Source of the DNA: Nocardioides gilvus
Lineage (GTDB): Bacteria > Actinomycetota > Actinomycetes > Propionibacteriales > Nocardioidaceae
Assembly (NCBI RefSeq): GCF_003194605.1
Contig: NZ_QHKY01000006.1
Location: 179,911-243,910 of the forward strand
Direction of reading: 5' to 3'
DNA length: 64,000 nt
Part shown: piece after piece, positions 18,221 through 25,772 of the stretch
How the letters are laid out: the number at the start of each line of letters is the position of its first letter
Position numbering within the stretch: the stretch's first letter is position 1
The notes under the pieces: generated by a model
Databases searched by the model: none
Told to the model about the DNA's origin: nothing
The model's input: the letters and a program-made list of their open reading frames with translations, nothing else
Made by a program: the position numbers and the translations under genes

Positions 18221-18964
18221 ATGTCCGCCATCGATCCTGAGTCCTCCCGCGAAGTCGACGTCCTGGACTCGTTCCGAGGACTGGCGGTGCATGGAGATCC
18301 GGAGGACCCGCGCGCGAGGGCGCGGGAGGTGCACCGGCAGCTGTCGACGTTCCTGATGGAGTACAAGTTCGCGCTCGACGAGGTCGAGGTGAAGATCAAC
18401 ATCCTGCGCGAGGAGTTCGAGCTCGACCACGACTACAGCCCGATCGAGCACGTGAAGTCACGGCTCAAGTCGTTGGAGAGCCTCGCCGAGAAGGTCAACC
18501 GAACCAACTGCCCCAGCGACCTGGGCGTGATCCGCGAGCAGATCCGCGACATCGCCGGGATCCGGGTCACGACTGCCTTCGTCGAGGACACCTACCGTTT
18601 CGCGGAGATGCTGATCCGCCAACGTGACGTGACCGTCCTGGCCCGCAAGGACTACATCGCGACCCCCAAGTCGAACGGATACCAGAGCCTCCACCTGGTG
18701 ATCGCCGTGCCGGTCTTCCTGTCCGACCGCACGGTCCAGGTGCCTGTCGAGGTGCAGATCCGCACCATCGCCATGGACTTCTGGGCGAGCGTCGAGCACC
18801 GCATCTACTACAAGTACGACGGACAGGTCCCCGAGCACCTGACCGAGACGTTGCTGAAGGTCGCTGGCACGGCTGCTGACCTGGACGCCCAGATGGAGAG
18901 GCTGCGCGACGAGATCGGGACGTTGGCCAGCGACCCCGTGGAGCCGCGCGTGACGAAGGATTGA
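18221..18964 (+). CDS. Small alarmone synthetase (RelA/SpoT-domain GTP pyrophosphokinase)
   Basis: 247 residues, the size of a YjbM/YwaC-type small alarmone synthetase lacking hydrolase and regulatory domains. The synthetase core shows DIAGIRVTTAFVEDTYRFAEML near residue 108, the substrate-binding KDYIATPKSNGYQSLHLVI near 143, and VPVEVQIRTIAMDFWASVEH near 175 with the catalytic glutamate. It makes (p)ppGpp from ATP and GDP/GTP. Divergent from katE with a 115-base shared control region; a generic CATACT lies near 18208. The stop overlaps the -35 of the next promoter. Confidence 0.9.
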   Translation: MSAIDPESSREVDVLDSFRGLAVHGDPEDPRARAREVHRQLSTFLMEYKFALDEVEVKINILREEFELDHDYSPIEHVKSRLKSLESLAEKVNRTNCPSDLGVIREQIRDIAGIRVTTAFVEDTYRFAEMLIRQRDVTVLARKDYIATPKSNGYQSLHLVIAVPVFLSDRTVQVPVEVQIRTIAMDFWASVEHRIYYKYDGQVPEHLTETLLKVAGTAADLDAQMERLRDEIGTLASDPVEPRVTKD

Positions 18965-18983
18965 AATTTCGCTGGTCGGGTAT
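18959..18983 (+). promoter_or_regulatory. SigB/SigF-type promoter candidate (PfpI gene)
   Basis: GATT (18959-18962), a 15-base spacer, then GGGTAT (18978-18983), 33 bases before the ATG at 19017. The -35 overlaps the stop codon of the alarmone synthetase. Confidence 0.55.
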
Positions 18984-19016
18984 CGAAGTCACACCCCCGA
19001 CCACCAGGAGTCAGTG

Positions 19017-19598
19017 ATGACCGAGAACGTGCAGGACACCGCCCCCACCCAGGCGCGCAACGACCGTCGAGTCGCCGTGCTCGTCGCGTCGGAGGGCATC
19101 GAGCAGATCGAATTGACCTCTCCCTGGCAGGCCCTCGAGGAGGCCGGCTACGAGCCGGTCCTGATCTCCACGGAGGCCGGAGAGGTCCAGGCGTACAACC
19201 ACCTCGACGCCGCCGACACCTTCACCGCCGAGCACGCGGTGGCCGACGTTGACCCCGACGACTACGCCGGCCTGCTGCTCCCGGGTGGGGTGGCCAACCC
19301 GGACGCGCTGCGGATGGACGAGGGCGCGGTCGACTTCGTACGCCGATTCGTCGACGCGGACCGGCCCGTCGCGGCGATCTGCCACGCGATCTGGCTGTTG
19401 GTGGAGGCTGACGTCGTGCGGGGTCGCCGGGTCACGTCGTGGCCCAGCCTGGCCACCGACGTACGCAACGCCGGCGGTGAGTGGCAGGACAGCGAGGTGG
19501 TGCGCGACCGCCACCTCGTCACCAGCCGCAAGCCCGACGACCTGCCGGCCTTCAACGCCGCACTCCTCGACGTCCTCGCGGGGGACGAGGCCGCATGA
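19017..19598 (+). CDS. DJ-1/PfpI family protein
   Basis: 193 residues from the ATG at 19017 (AGGAG six bases upstream; the GTG at 19014 is too close). Class I glutamine-amidotransferase-like fold: RRVAVLVASEGIEQIELTSPWQ at residue 15, LLLPGGVANPD near 84 and the nucleophile elbow VAAICHAIWLL near 117 with the catalytic cysteine. Members act as glyoxalase-type deglycases or stress chaperones. It is translationally coupled (ATGA) to the F420-dependent oxidoreductase, and the upstream GGGTAT element places the pair in the putative stress regulon. Confidence 0.88.
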   Translation: MTENVQDTAPTQARNDRRVAVLVASEGIEQIELTSPWQALEEAGYEPVLISTEAGEVQAYNHLDAADTFTAEHAVADVDPDDYAGLLLPGGVANPDALRMDEGAVDFVRRFVDADRPVAAICHAIWLLVEADVVRGRRVTSWPSLATDVRNAGGEWQDSEVVRDRHLVTSRKPDDLPAFNAALLDVLAGDEAA

Positions 19599-20548
19599 GC
19601 ACCAAGTTCGGATACTTCCTCTCGGCCGAGGAGTACGGTCCGGCCGAACTGGTCGAGCAGGCCAGGCTCGCCGAGGAGGCGGGCTTCGACAGTCTCTGGA
19701 TCAGCGACCACTTCCACCCATGGAACGACGAGCAGGGTGAGAGCCCGTTCGTGTGGTCGGTGATCGGCGCGATCTCCCAGGTCTGCTCGCTGCCGTTGAC
19801 CACCGCCGTCACCTGCCCGACCTTCCGGATAGACCCCGTGATCATCGCCCAGGCGGCGGCGACGAGCGCGGTGATGCTGAAGGGAAGATTCATCCTCGGT
19901 GTCGGCTCGGGCGAAGCGCTCAACGAGCACGTCCTGGGCCAGGGATGGCCCAGCGCCCAGGTCCGCCTGCAGATGCTCGAGGAGGCCGTCGACGTGATGC
20001 GGGAGTTGTGGCAGGGCGACCTCGTCACGCGCCAGGGCGAGTACTACACCGTCGACTCTGCCCGCATCTACACGTTGCCCGACTCGCCGCCCCCCGTCTA
20101 CATCTCGGGTTTCGGTCCGCGGGCGACCGATCTCGCGGCACGGATCGGGGATGGTTACGTCAACACCTCTCCCGATGCCGAACTCGTCAACCGCTTCAAG
20201 GAAGGCTCCGGTGGCAAGCCGGCTCAGGGTGGCGTCAAGGTCGCCTGGGCTCCCACCGAGGACGAGGGTGTGGAGCACGCCCACCGACTCTGGAGGACCA
20301 GCGGACTTCCCGGCGAGCTGGCGCAGGTGCTTCCCTCCCCCCGGCACTTCGAACAGGCGGCCGACCTGGTCACCCCGGAGATGACGCGTGAGTCGCAGGT
20401 CTGCGGACCCGACGTGGACCGACATGTCCAGGCGATGACCGAGTACGTCGACGCTGGCTACGACGAGGTGTACGTCGCCAACATGGGTCCGCACTGGCGC
20501 GAGATGATCCGCGCCTACGGGGAAGAGGTGCTGCCCAGACTCCGCTGA
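19595..20548 (+). CDS. F420-dependent LLM-class oxidoreductase
   Basis: 317 residues, luciferase-like TIM barrel. The start is fixed by the ATGA overlap. Motifs: MSTKFGYFLSAEEYGPAELV, then SLWISDHFHPWND near residue 33, and RFILGVGSGEALNEHVLG near 97, matching the F420-dependent glucose-6-phosphate dehydrogenase-like subgroup (TIGR03557). These reduce or oxidise substrates with deazaflavin F420, a cofactor typical of actinomycetes. The physiological substrate is not known. Coupling to a PfpI protein suggests a redox or carbonyl-stress role. Confidence 0.85.
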   Translation: MSTKFGYFLSAEEYGPAELVEQARLAEEAGFDSLWISDHFHPWNDEQGESPFVWSVIGAISQVCSLPLTTAVTCPTFRIDPVIIAQAAATSAVMLKGRFILGVGSGEALNEHVLGQGWPSAQVRLQMLEEAVDVMRELWQGDLVTRQGEYYTVDSARIYTLPDSPPPVYISGFGPRATDLAARIGDGYVNTSPDAELVNRFKEGSGGKPAQGGVKVAWAPTEDEGVEHAHRLWRTSGLPGELAQVLPSPRHFEQAADLVTPEMTRESQVCGPDVDRHVQAMTEYVDAGYDEVYVANMGPHWREMIRAYGEEVLPRLR

Positions 20549-20618
20549 GGGCTTGTGCGATCACCATCCCTGAGTAGGTTGAGTCCGAGCCAACTGTTCC
20601 CTCTCGGGGAGGTCGCCC

Positions 20619-21473
20619 ATGGCCCTTGCGCGATCCGCACCACTGGACAACCCGTACGACCACCTGCCCCGCGACGAGCGCAGGGTGCTGACAGCCAATT
20701 TGCTTGCTCGGGCCGCCCGAGCGCTCGGCAGTGAACGTCGCGCCCTCCTCGACGAGGTCGTCCTAGTCAACATGGCGGTGGCGAGCAGCATCGCGTCGCG
20801 CTACCGCTCTCGTGGCATCCCCGTCGACGATCTCCAACAGGTGGCCCATGCGGCACTGGTGCGAGCCGTGCGGCGCTTCGACGTCGGGCATCACCGAGAG
20901 CTGCTCGCGTACGCCGTCCCGAGCATCCGGGGCGAGCTGATGCACCACTTCCGCGACGCGGGATGGGTGGTGCGCCCACCGCGTCGGGTGCAGGAGATCC
21001 AGGCGAGGGTGCTCGCTGAGCGAGATCTGATGCGGGGTGGCGCGGCCGGGCCAGTGACCACCCAGGGTCTCGCCGCCCGACTCGAGGTCCCGGAGCAGGA
21101 CGTCGAGGAAGCGCTGAGGGCCCAGGGCTGCTATCGGCCGGCGTCCCTCGACGTGCCCGCTCAGCGCTCCGGGACCATGACAGTGGGGGAGACGCTCGCC
21201 GAGTCGAGCGCGCTCGGCACCTTGGAGGCGGCTGAGGCCAGGGTGATGCTGTGGCCGCTCCTCGCGAGCCTCACCACCCGTGAGCGCCGGCTCCTGCACC
21301 TACGATTCACGCGCGATCTCAGTCAGCAGCAGATCGCACTCGAGCTGGGTGTCACCCAGACCCAGATCTCCCGCCTGCTCGCCAAGGTGCTGCGCGACCT
21401 CCGTACACGACTGGGCGAGGTCCCCCTGGTGGAGGACCTCGCCGAGTCGGTGAGGTTGGCGGGAGGCGACTAG
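20619..21473 (+). CDS. SigB/SigF-like group 3 sigma factor
   Basis: 284 residues; GGGGAGG lies six bases before the ATG. Region 2: VVLVNMAVASSIASRYRSRGIPVDDLQQVAHAAL near residue 48 and the RRFDVGHHRELLAYAVPSIRGELMHHFRD -10 recognition helix; region 3 follows; region 4 is ERRLLHLRFTRDLSQQQIALELGVTQTQISRLLAKVL. There is no region 1.1. Proteins of this class recognise GNNT-N14/16-GGGTAY promoters and direct osmotic, oxidative and stationary-phase responses. Five candidate promoters of that form lie within 8 kb. No anti-sigma factor gene is adjacent. The stop codon shares CTAG with the convergent small gene. Confidence 0.9.
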   Translation: MALARSAPLDNPYDHLPRDERRVLTANLLARAARALGSERRALLDEVVLVNMAVASSIASRYRSRGIPVDDLQQVAHAALVRAVRRFDVGHHRELLAYAVPSIRGELMHHFRDAGWVVRPPRRVQEIQARVLAERDLMRGGAAGPVTTQGLAARLEVPEQDVEEALRAQGCYRPASLDVPAQRSGTMTVGETLAESSALGTLEAAEARVMLWPLLASLTTRERRLLHLRFTRDLSQQQIALELGVTQTQISRLLAKVLRDLRTRLGEVPLVEDLAESVRLAGGD

Positions 21474-21691
21474 AGGACGACGATGCCGACCACGAGCATG
21501 GCCAGCAGCGCCACCACCAGAACGGCGATGAAGGTGGTCACGAAGACGGGCCCACCCCCACTGTCGGTCGGGTCCACGTCAGCGGCTGCCTCGTGCGCTG
21601 CGTCGTGTCCGTCCGGCTGCTTGGGGTTGTTCGCCTGGGCGGAGTCGCCGCCGAGGTCAGGAGTCGGCTTCTCATTCGGCTCGTTGGTCAT
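21470..21691 (-). CDS. Small single-pass membrane protein
   Basis: 73 residues from the ATG at 21689-21691. An acidic, Asn/Pro-rich cytoplasmic-like N-terminus (NEPNEKPTPDLGG) is followed by one C-terminal helix, FVTTFIAVLVVALLAMLVVGIVVL. No family is recognised. Its stop overlaps the sigma gene stop (palindrome CTAG at 21470-21473). A GCAT-N16-GGGTAT element ends nine bases before the start, which would give a nearly leaderless message under stress-sigma control. Confidence 0.55.
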   Translation of the reverse strand: MTNEPNEKPTPDLGGDSAQANNPKQPDGHDAAHEAAADVDPTDSGGGPVFVTTFIAVLVVALLAMLVVGIVVL

Positions 21692-21700
21692 GGCTCTGCG

Positions 21701-21726
21701 ATACCCATCCTCGGGGGAATTCATGC
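21701..21726 (-). promoter_or_regulatory. SigB/SigF-type promoter candidate (small membrane protein)
   Basis: On the minus strand GCAT (21726-21723), a 16-base spacer, GGGTAT (21706-21701). It is divergent from another such element at 21756-21781. Confidence 0.5.
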
Positions 21727-21755
21727 ATGCAGCCTCGACTGGATCGTCGGCCGTG

Positions 21756-21781
21756 GGATTCGAACACCGTCAACCGGGTAT
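21756..21781 (+). promoter_or_regulatory. SigB/SigF-type promoter candidate (Rho-N protein)
   Basis: GGAT (21756-21759), a 16-base spacer, GGGTAT (21776-21781), 34 bases before the ATG at 21816. Confidence 0.55.
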
Positions 21782-21815
21782 GGCCGAAGGGGCAAACTCG
21801 AACTGAGGAGGACCC

Positions 21816-22097
21816 ATGGCGAAGCAGAAGGCGTCGACCGACCCCGGACCGAGCGTGAAGGACGCCGAGCTCTACGAGAGCCTGCGCGACGACGGAGCCA
21901 GCAAGCAGAAGGCAGCGCGGATCGCCAACGCCGCAGCCGCCAGCTCACGCTCCGAGGTCGGGCGCCGTGGCGGCGAGTCGCGGGCGTACGAGGAGTGGAC
22001 CGTCGCAGAGTTGAGGGAGCGTGCTCGCGAGGTGGGCATCGACGGCCGGTCCTCGATGCGCAAGGGAGAGCTCGTGGAGGCCCTGCGCGACCACTGA
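21816..22097 (+). CDS. Rho N-terminal-like (SAP/HeH) small protein
   Basis: 93 residues, GAGGAGG seven bases before the ATG. The first half (KDAELYESLRDDGASKQKAARIANAAAASSRSEVGRRGG) is a helical, basic segment common in actinobacterial stress proteins; the second half WTVAELRERAREVGIDGRSSMRKGELVEALRDH is a Rho-N/SAP-type helix-extended loop-helix, a putative nucleic-acid-binding unit. Fifteen bases separate it from the following dehydrogenase-like gene. A GGGTAT promoter candidate sits 34 bases upstream. Confidence 0.75.
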   Translation: MAKQKASTDPGPSVKDAELYESLRDDGASKQKAARIANAAAASSRSEVGRRGGESRAYEEWTVAELRERAREVGIDGRSSMRKGELVEALRDH

Positions 22098-22112
22098 CGA
22101 AGGTCGGGCAGG

Positions 22113-23210
22113 ATGGCCCGTGTGACCTTCTCGCCCCTCATCTGCGTCGTCGGTGGGTACGGTGTCGTCGGGTCGCACATCTGCCGACTGCTGGCGAGCC
22201 GGCACCCGCAGGCACGGATCGTCGTGGCCGGCCACGACATGCAGAAGGCCGGGCTGCTGGCGCGCGCATTGCCGCACGGGCGGCCATGGGCGCTCGAGGT
22301 GGGGGACGACGACCCATTGGCCGGGCTCGAGGAGGACGAGGTCCCAGACGTGCTCGTCATGGCCACCCTCGACCCGGACGACCATGTGCTGCGCGCTGCC
22401 GCACGCCGTGGCATCCCCGTGCTGGACCTCACCCGGAGCCTCGACCGGATCGACGACGCCCGTGAAGTGCTCGCCGACGTCGATGAGCTGATCCGCTTCG
22501 TCGCCGCCTCCGGCTGGATGGCCGGCGCCGCCGCCGTGACGGTCGCTGCCCACGTCAGGCCGGACGAACCGGCCGAGCAGGTGGAGATCGACATCCTGAT
22601 GGTGGTGGCGGACGCTCTGGGGCCCGAGACAGCGACCAGGTTCGTCGACGCGCACAAGTCCTTCGCGATCTGGATCGAGGGCCGCCCCCGTCTGGTGCGC
22701 GGGCTCGCAGGTCCGCGCCGATTCCGGTTCAGTGGCGACCGCATCGTGCGGACGCGTCTGGTCTCCAGCCCCGAGCAGGAGACCTTGGTCGCCCACCGAC
22801 TCAGCAACGGCGTCACGGTCCGACTGGCGGTCGCGGAGGTGGCGACCCACGTGGGTTTCTCGGTGCTCGTCGGCACCAAGATCTGGTCCTGCCTACCCAG
22901 GGCGACCCGCCGCAGGATGCTGCAGCGACTGACCACGGGACAGGGTGAGCACCCGCATGAGTTCTGGGTCTCCATCGTCCGCCCTGCGGGCGGGGACCAC
23001 CGGGTGGCGCAGATCCGTGTCGTGGACCCACACGGTCAACGGCACCTGGCGGCGGCCAGCGCGGTCAGTCAGGTGGAACGGTTGCTCGGCTGGAACGGCC
23101 GGGCGGTGCCCCCGGTCGGGGTGAGTCTCCCGGAGTCGGCCCCGGATGCGGTGCGCGACGTCGAGGCGATGGCCCAGATGGGCGTACGTTTCGACGTCAC
23201 CCTGCACTGA
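22113..23210 (+). CDS. Saccharopine dehydrogenase-like NAD(P)-binding protein
   Basis: 365 residues. N-terminal Rossmann fold: ICVVGGYGVVGSHICRLLASRHPQARIVVAGHDMQKAG, then PDVLVMATLDPDDHVLRAAARRGIPVLDLTR, as in the saccharopine dehydrogenase/homospermidine synthase group. The rest is a less conserved substrate domain (GLAGPRRFRFSGDRIVRTRLV). Proteins like this are usually uncharacterised trans-acting enoyl reductases or reductases of modified fatty acids. It follows the Rho-N gene by 15 bases and may share its promoter. Confidence 0.7.
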   Translation: MARVTFSPLICVVGGYGVVGSHICRLLASRHPQARIVVAGHDMQKAGLLARALPHGRPWALEVGDDDPLAGLEEDEVPDVLVMATLDPDDHVLRAAARRGIPVLDLTRSLDRIDDAREVLADVDELIRFVAASGWMAGAAAVTVAAHVRPDEPAEQVEIDILMVVADALGPETATRFVDAHKSFAIWIEGRPRLVRGLAGPRRFRFSGDRIVRTRLVSSPEQETLVAHRLSNGVTVRLAVAEVATHVGFSVLVGTKIWSCLPRATRRRMLQRLTTGQGEHPHEFWVSIVRPAGGDHRVAQIRVVDPHGQRHLAAASAVSQVERLLGWNGRAVPPVGVSLPESAPDAVRDVEAMAQMGVRFDVTLH

Positions 23211-23225
23211 GGGTCGCCCCAGAGG

Positions 23226-23263
23226 AATCAGTCAGGAGAATCAGCCAGGGACAATCAGTCGGG
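23226..23263. repeat. Three imperfect direct repeats AATCAGYCRGG
   Basis: Copies start at 23226, 23239 and 23253 (period 13-14) between the convergent ends at 23210 and 23255; the last contains the stop codon of the IclR gene. Confidence 0.5.
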
Positions 23264-24037
23264 CAACCCGCCACGCCAGCCCATCGCCCTGGAGACGAGG
23301 TCGGCGGTCGCCATCACGTGGACTGCGTGCAGGGACCGGATGTCGGCGTTCATCCGCTCTGTCGGTCCGCAGACCGAGATGGCGCCGACGGAGTGGCCAT
23401 CGACGTCGAACACGGGGGCGGCGACCGAGGCAGCCCCCTGGTGGCGCTCGCCACTCGAGCTGCTCCAACCCTGTCGACGGACCTCCTGCAACTGCTCCCG
23501 GAGCACTGCGGCGTCGATCGCGAGGTCGTCGGGGACCGAGAGGTCGCCCGCGAGACATGCTTCGATGACGTCGGCGGGCTGGAAGGCCAGGATGCACCGC
23601 CCCGAGCTGCCGAGGTGCAGCGGAAAACGACGGCCGATCTCCACCGTCATCTTGATCTCACTGGGTGACTCGACCTGAGCGATGAACGCGCGTACGTCGC
23701 CGACCAGGGCCGAGAGGGTGGAGGTCTCACCCGTTGCCCGCTGAAGCGAGGGCAGCAACGGCTGGGCAGAGACTCGGATCGAGGAGGCGCGCAGGGCCCG
23801 AGCGCCGAGGGTGGTGGAAGCGGGGCCGAGCCGGTACCCACGCCCGCCGACGCCCGGGCTGAGGACTCCGCGGTCGACGAACGTGGTGATGATCCGGTGC
23901 ACCACGGCCTTCGACAGATCCAGTCGGCGCGCGATCTCGGAGATCCCGAGGACGTCGCTCTCCTCGGTGAAGAGAAGAAGGACGTCAGTGGCCCGGGCGA
24001 CCGACGTGGTCGCCCCCTGCGGGACAGTCACCTGCAT
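23255..24037 (-). CDS. IclR family regulator 1
   Basis: 260 residues from the ATG at 24035-24037, preceded by GGAGGAGG. Much longer upstream open frame is rejected because it crosses the divergent promoter. Winged helix: ATDVLLLFTEESDVLGISEIARRLDLSKAVVHRIITTFVDRGVL, then the effector domain, with SSGRCILAFQPADV and a C-terminal GAISVCGPTERM that bind small organic acids in this family. It is divergent from the flavoprotein gene at 24330, and two copies of GTTCCGTT-RRG-CGAAACG flank the intergenic region, which makes it the likely regulator of the 24.3-34.2 kb operon. Confidence 0.88.
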   Translation of the reverse strand: MQVTVPQGATTSVARATDVLLLFTEESDVLGISEIARRLDLSKAVVHRIITTFVDRGVLSPGVGGRGYRLGPASTTLGARALRASSIRVSAQPLLPSLQRATGETSTLSALVGDVRAFIAQVESPSEIKMTVEIGRRFPLHLGSSGRCILAFQPADVIEACLAGDLSVPDDLAIDAAVLREQLQEVRRQGWSSSSGERHQGAASVAAPVFDVDGHSVGAISVCGPTERMNADIRSLHAVHVMATADLVSRAMGWRGGLPD

Positions 24038-24062
24038 TTCAAGAGCCTCCTCCCTCAAGGCC

Positions 24063-24080
24063 GTTCCGTTGAGCGAAACG
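24063..24080. promoter_or_regulatory. IclR-type operator, copy 1
   Basis: GTTCCGTTGAGCGAAACG, an imperfect dyad (GTTnCG-N5-CGnAAC), 26 bases upstream of the iclR start. Confidence 0.55.
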
Positions 24081-24167
24081 ACCGTGCCGCGACACTGCGT
24101 CACGCCTCCGCCCTCAGCAGACCACAAAAACTGATCCTCCGGAACCCCTTGCACGCTCAACATCAGA

Positions 24168-24211
24168 CAATTACTGTATGCCTCAGTGATTGTTTGGGGG
24201 GAACCAAACAA
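24168..24211. promoter_or_regulatory. Two overlapping inverted repeats in the divergent promoter
   Basis: CAATTACTG (24168-24176) pairs 8 of 9 with CAGTGATTG (24184-24192), and TTGTTTGG (24190-24197) pairs perfectly with CCAAACAA (24204-24211). The AT-rich character contrasts with the surroundings and suggests operators or promoter elements. Confidence 0.45.
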
Positions 24212-24248
24212 AGCTTCTCTGCAGTGGGAGAAGCAGCACGCATCTGAT

Positions 24249-24266
24249 GTTCCGTTAGGCGAAACG
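24249..24266. promoter_or_regulatory. IclR-type operator, copy 2
   Basis: GTTCCGTTAGGCGAAACG differs from copy 1 at two central bases and lies 63 bases upstream of the flavoprotein start. Confidence 0.55.
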
Positions 24267-24329
24267 CAAGAAGCTCGCCGCCGCGGGGCATCTGATCGCT
24301 TCGACCCCCAGCAGTCAGGAGACGCATCG

Positions 24330-25700
24330 ATGAGTTCCACAGGTCCGGACCTGGTGGTGGCAGGCGCCGGAGGTGGCCTCGTGGCCGCGCTCCGAGCAGC
24401 GCAGCACGGGCTCTCGGTCCTCGTCGTGGAGGCGAGCGAACACTTTCGGCGGGGCAACAACACCGCCATCTCGACGGCGATGATTCCCGGCGTCGGCTCG
24501 CGGTGGCAGAGGCACGCCGACGTCGACGACTCGATCGAGCGATTCGTCTCCGACGTACGCACCAAGACGAAGGGCGCGGCCGACCTGGAGTTGGCAGCTG
24601 CTCTCGCTGAGGTCAGTGCCCCGATGGTGGAGTGGCTGGCTGACCACCTCGGTTTCCCGCTCACGCTGGTCACCGACTTCCAGTACCCCGGCCACACCGC
24701 CCACCGCTGCCACACCATCGAGGGACGCCACGGCAGTGTCCTGCTGGAGCGTCTCGTCAAGGCAGTCGAGGCCGATGACCGCATCGACATGTTGGTGCCG
24801 GCCCGACTCAGCGACGTCCTGGTCGACGAGGGTGGCGCGGTCAGCGGCGTCGTGATCACGATGCCCGACGGCACCACCGAGGAGATCGACTGTGGCGCCG
24901 TGCTGCTCGCCACCAACGGATACGCCGGTGCGCCCACGTTGGTGGCCGAGCACCTGCCGGAGATCGCCGGGGCCCGCTACCACGGCAGCGAGCACTCCCG
25001 CGGTGACGCGCTGCGGATCGGCGCCGGCCTCGGCGCCGCCAGCGCCTACCTCGACGCCTACCAGGGCCACGCCGCGCTCTCCAAGCTGGCCAACACCCTG
25101 GTCGGCTGGGCCACCGTCATGCATGGCGGGATCGTCGTCAACGTGCTCGGCGAGCGTTTCGGCGACGAGACAGCCGGCTACTCCGAGTTCGCGCCGGCCC
25201 TCGCCGCGCAGCCTGACTCCGAGGGTTGGATCGTCATCGACAGTGAGATCCATGAGCGGTGCCTCGCCTTCACCGACTACGTGCAGACCGTCGAGAGCGG
25301 TGCTCTCGTGTGGGGTGACACGGTCGCTGACCTGGCGGCCGCGATGAAGGTCCCTGTCGAGGCGCTGGCCGACGAGCTCTCCGATCTGGGTGCGTTCGCG
25401 AGCGGTGACAAGTCGGACCGCTTCGGGCGTACTTCCTTCGACCACGTGCTGGCCGGGCGTCTTGCTGCGGTGAAGATCGTCCCTGCGCTGTTCCACACCC
25501 AGGGCGGGTTGGTGGTCGACGCGAACGCCCGGGTCCTGCGCCCGGACCGCGCACCCATCGCAGGGTTGTACGCCTCCGGTGGCGCGGCCAACGGCATCTC
25601 GGGCCACGGCGCCAGCGGCTACCTCGCGGGCAACGGACTGCTCCCAGCCCTCGGCCTGGCCTACCTGGCGGCTGACGACGTGGCGCGGCGCCGGACCTGA
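24330..25700 (+). CDS. Fumarate-reductase/KstD-like FAD flavoprotein
   Basis: 456 residues from the ATG preceded by CAGGAG. FAD fold DLVVAGAGGGLVAALRAAQHGLSVLVVE at residue 7, then FRRGNNTAISTAMIPG; a substrate-domain region; and a typical C-terminal FAD contact, PIAGLYASGGAANGISGHGASGYLAGNGLLPALGLAYLAA. This group includes fumarate reductases, 3-ketosteroid dehydrogenases and tricarballylate dehydrogenase, which introduce or reduce an alkene next to a carbonyl. There is no signal peptide or haem motif. It is the first gene of the long operon divergent from IclR 1. Confidence 0.82.
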   Translation: MSSTGPDLVVAGAGGGLVAALRAAQHGLSVLVVEASEHFRRGNNTAISTAMIPGVGSRWQRHADVDDSIERFVSDVRTKTKGAADLELAAALAEVSAPMVEWLADHLGFPLTLVTDFQYPGHTAHRCHTIEGRHGSVLLERLVKAVEADDRIDMLVPARLSDVLVDEGGAVSGVVITMPDGTTEEIDCGAVLLATNGYAGAPTLVAEHLPEIAGARYHGSEHSRGDALRIGAGLGAASAYLDAYQGHAALSKLANTLVGWATVMHGGIVVNVLGERFGDETAGYSEFAPALAAQPDSEGWIVIDSEIHERCLAFTDYVQTVESGALVWGDTVADLAAAMKVPVEALADELSDLGAFASGDKSDRFGRTSFDHVLAGRLAAVKIVPALFHTQGGLVVDANARVLRPDRAPIAGLYASGGAANGISGHGASGYLAGNGLLPALGLAYLAADDVARRRT

Positions 25701-25740
25701 CCCCCACCCCCGTTTCCCCCACCTTCGGGTTCCCCCACCC
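25701..25740. repeat. C-tract cluster (four C5 runs)
   Basis: C5 runs at 25701-25705, 25707-25711, 25716-25720 and 25732-25736 lie between the flavoprotein and methyltransferase genes. The minus strand thus has four G5 runs with short loops, a G-quadruplex-capable pattern; the mRNA would be C-rich. Confidence 0.6.
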
Positions 25741-25772
25741 GGATCCCCAGACAACCAGGAAAGGAGACCTCC

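Noticed and set aside
18106..18402. N-terminal extension of the catalase frame
   Set aside because: It overlaps the alarmone synthetase gene and the promoter region; the GTG at 18105 has a ribosome site and gives the family's usual length.
20549..20618. Self-promoter of the sigma factor
   Set aside because: The best candidate (GCTT-N17-GAGTAG) departs from the consensus in spacing and -10.
24038..24937. Upstream extension of the IclR 1 frame
   Set aside because: It would cover the divergent promoter and the flavoprotein gene; the winged helix begins just after the ATG at 24037.
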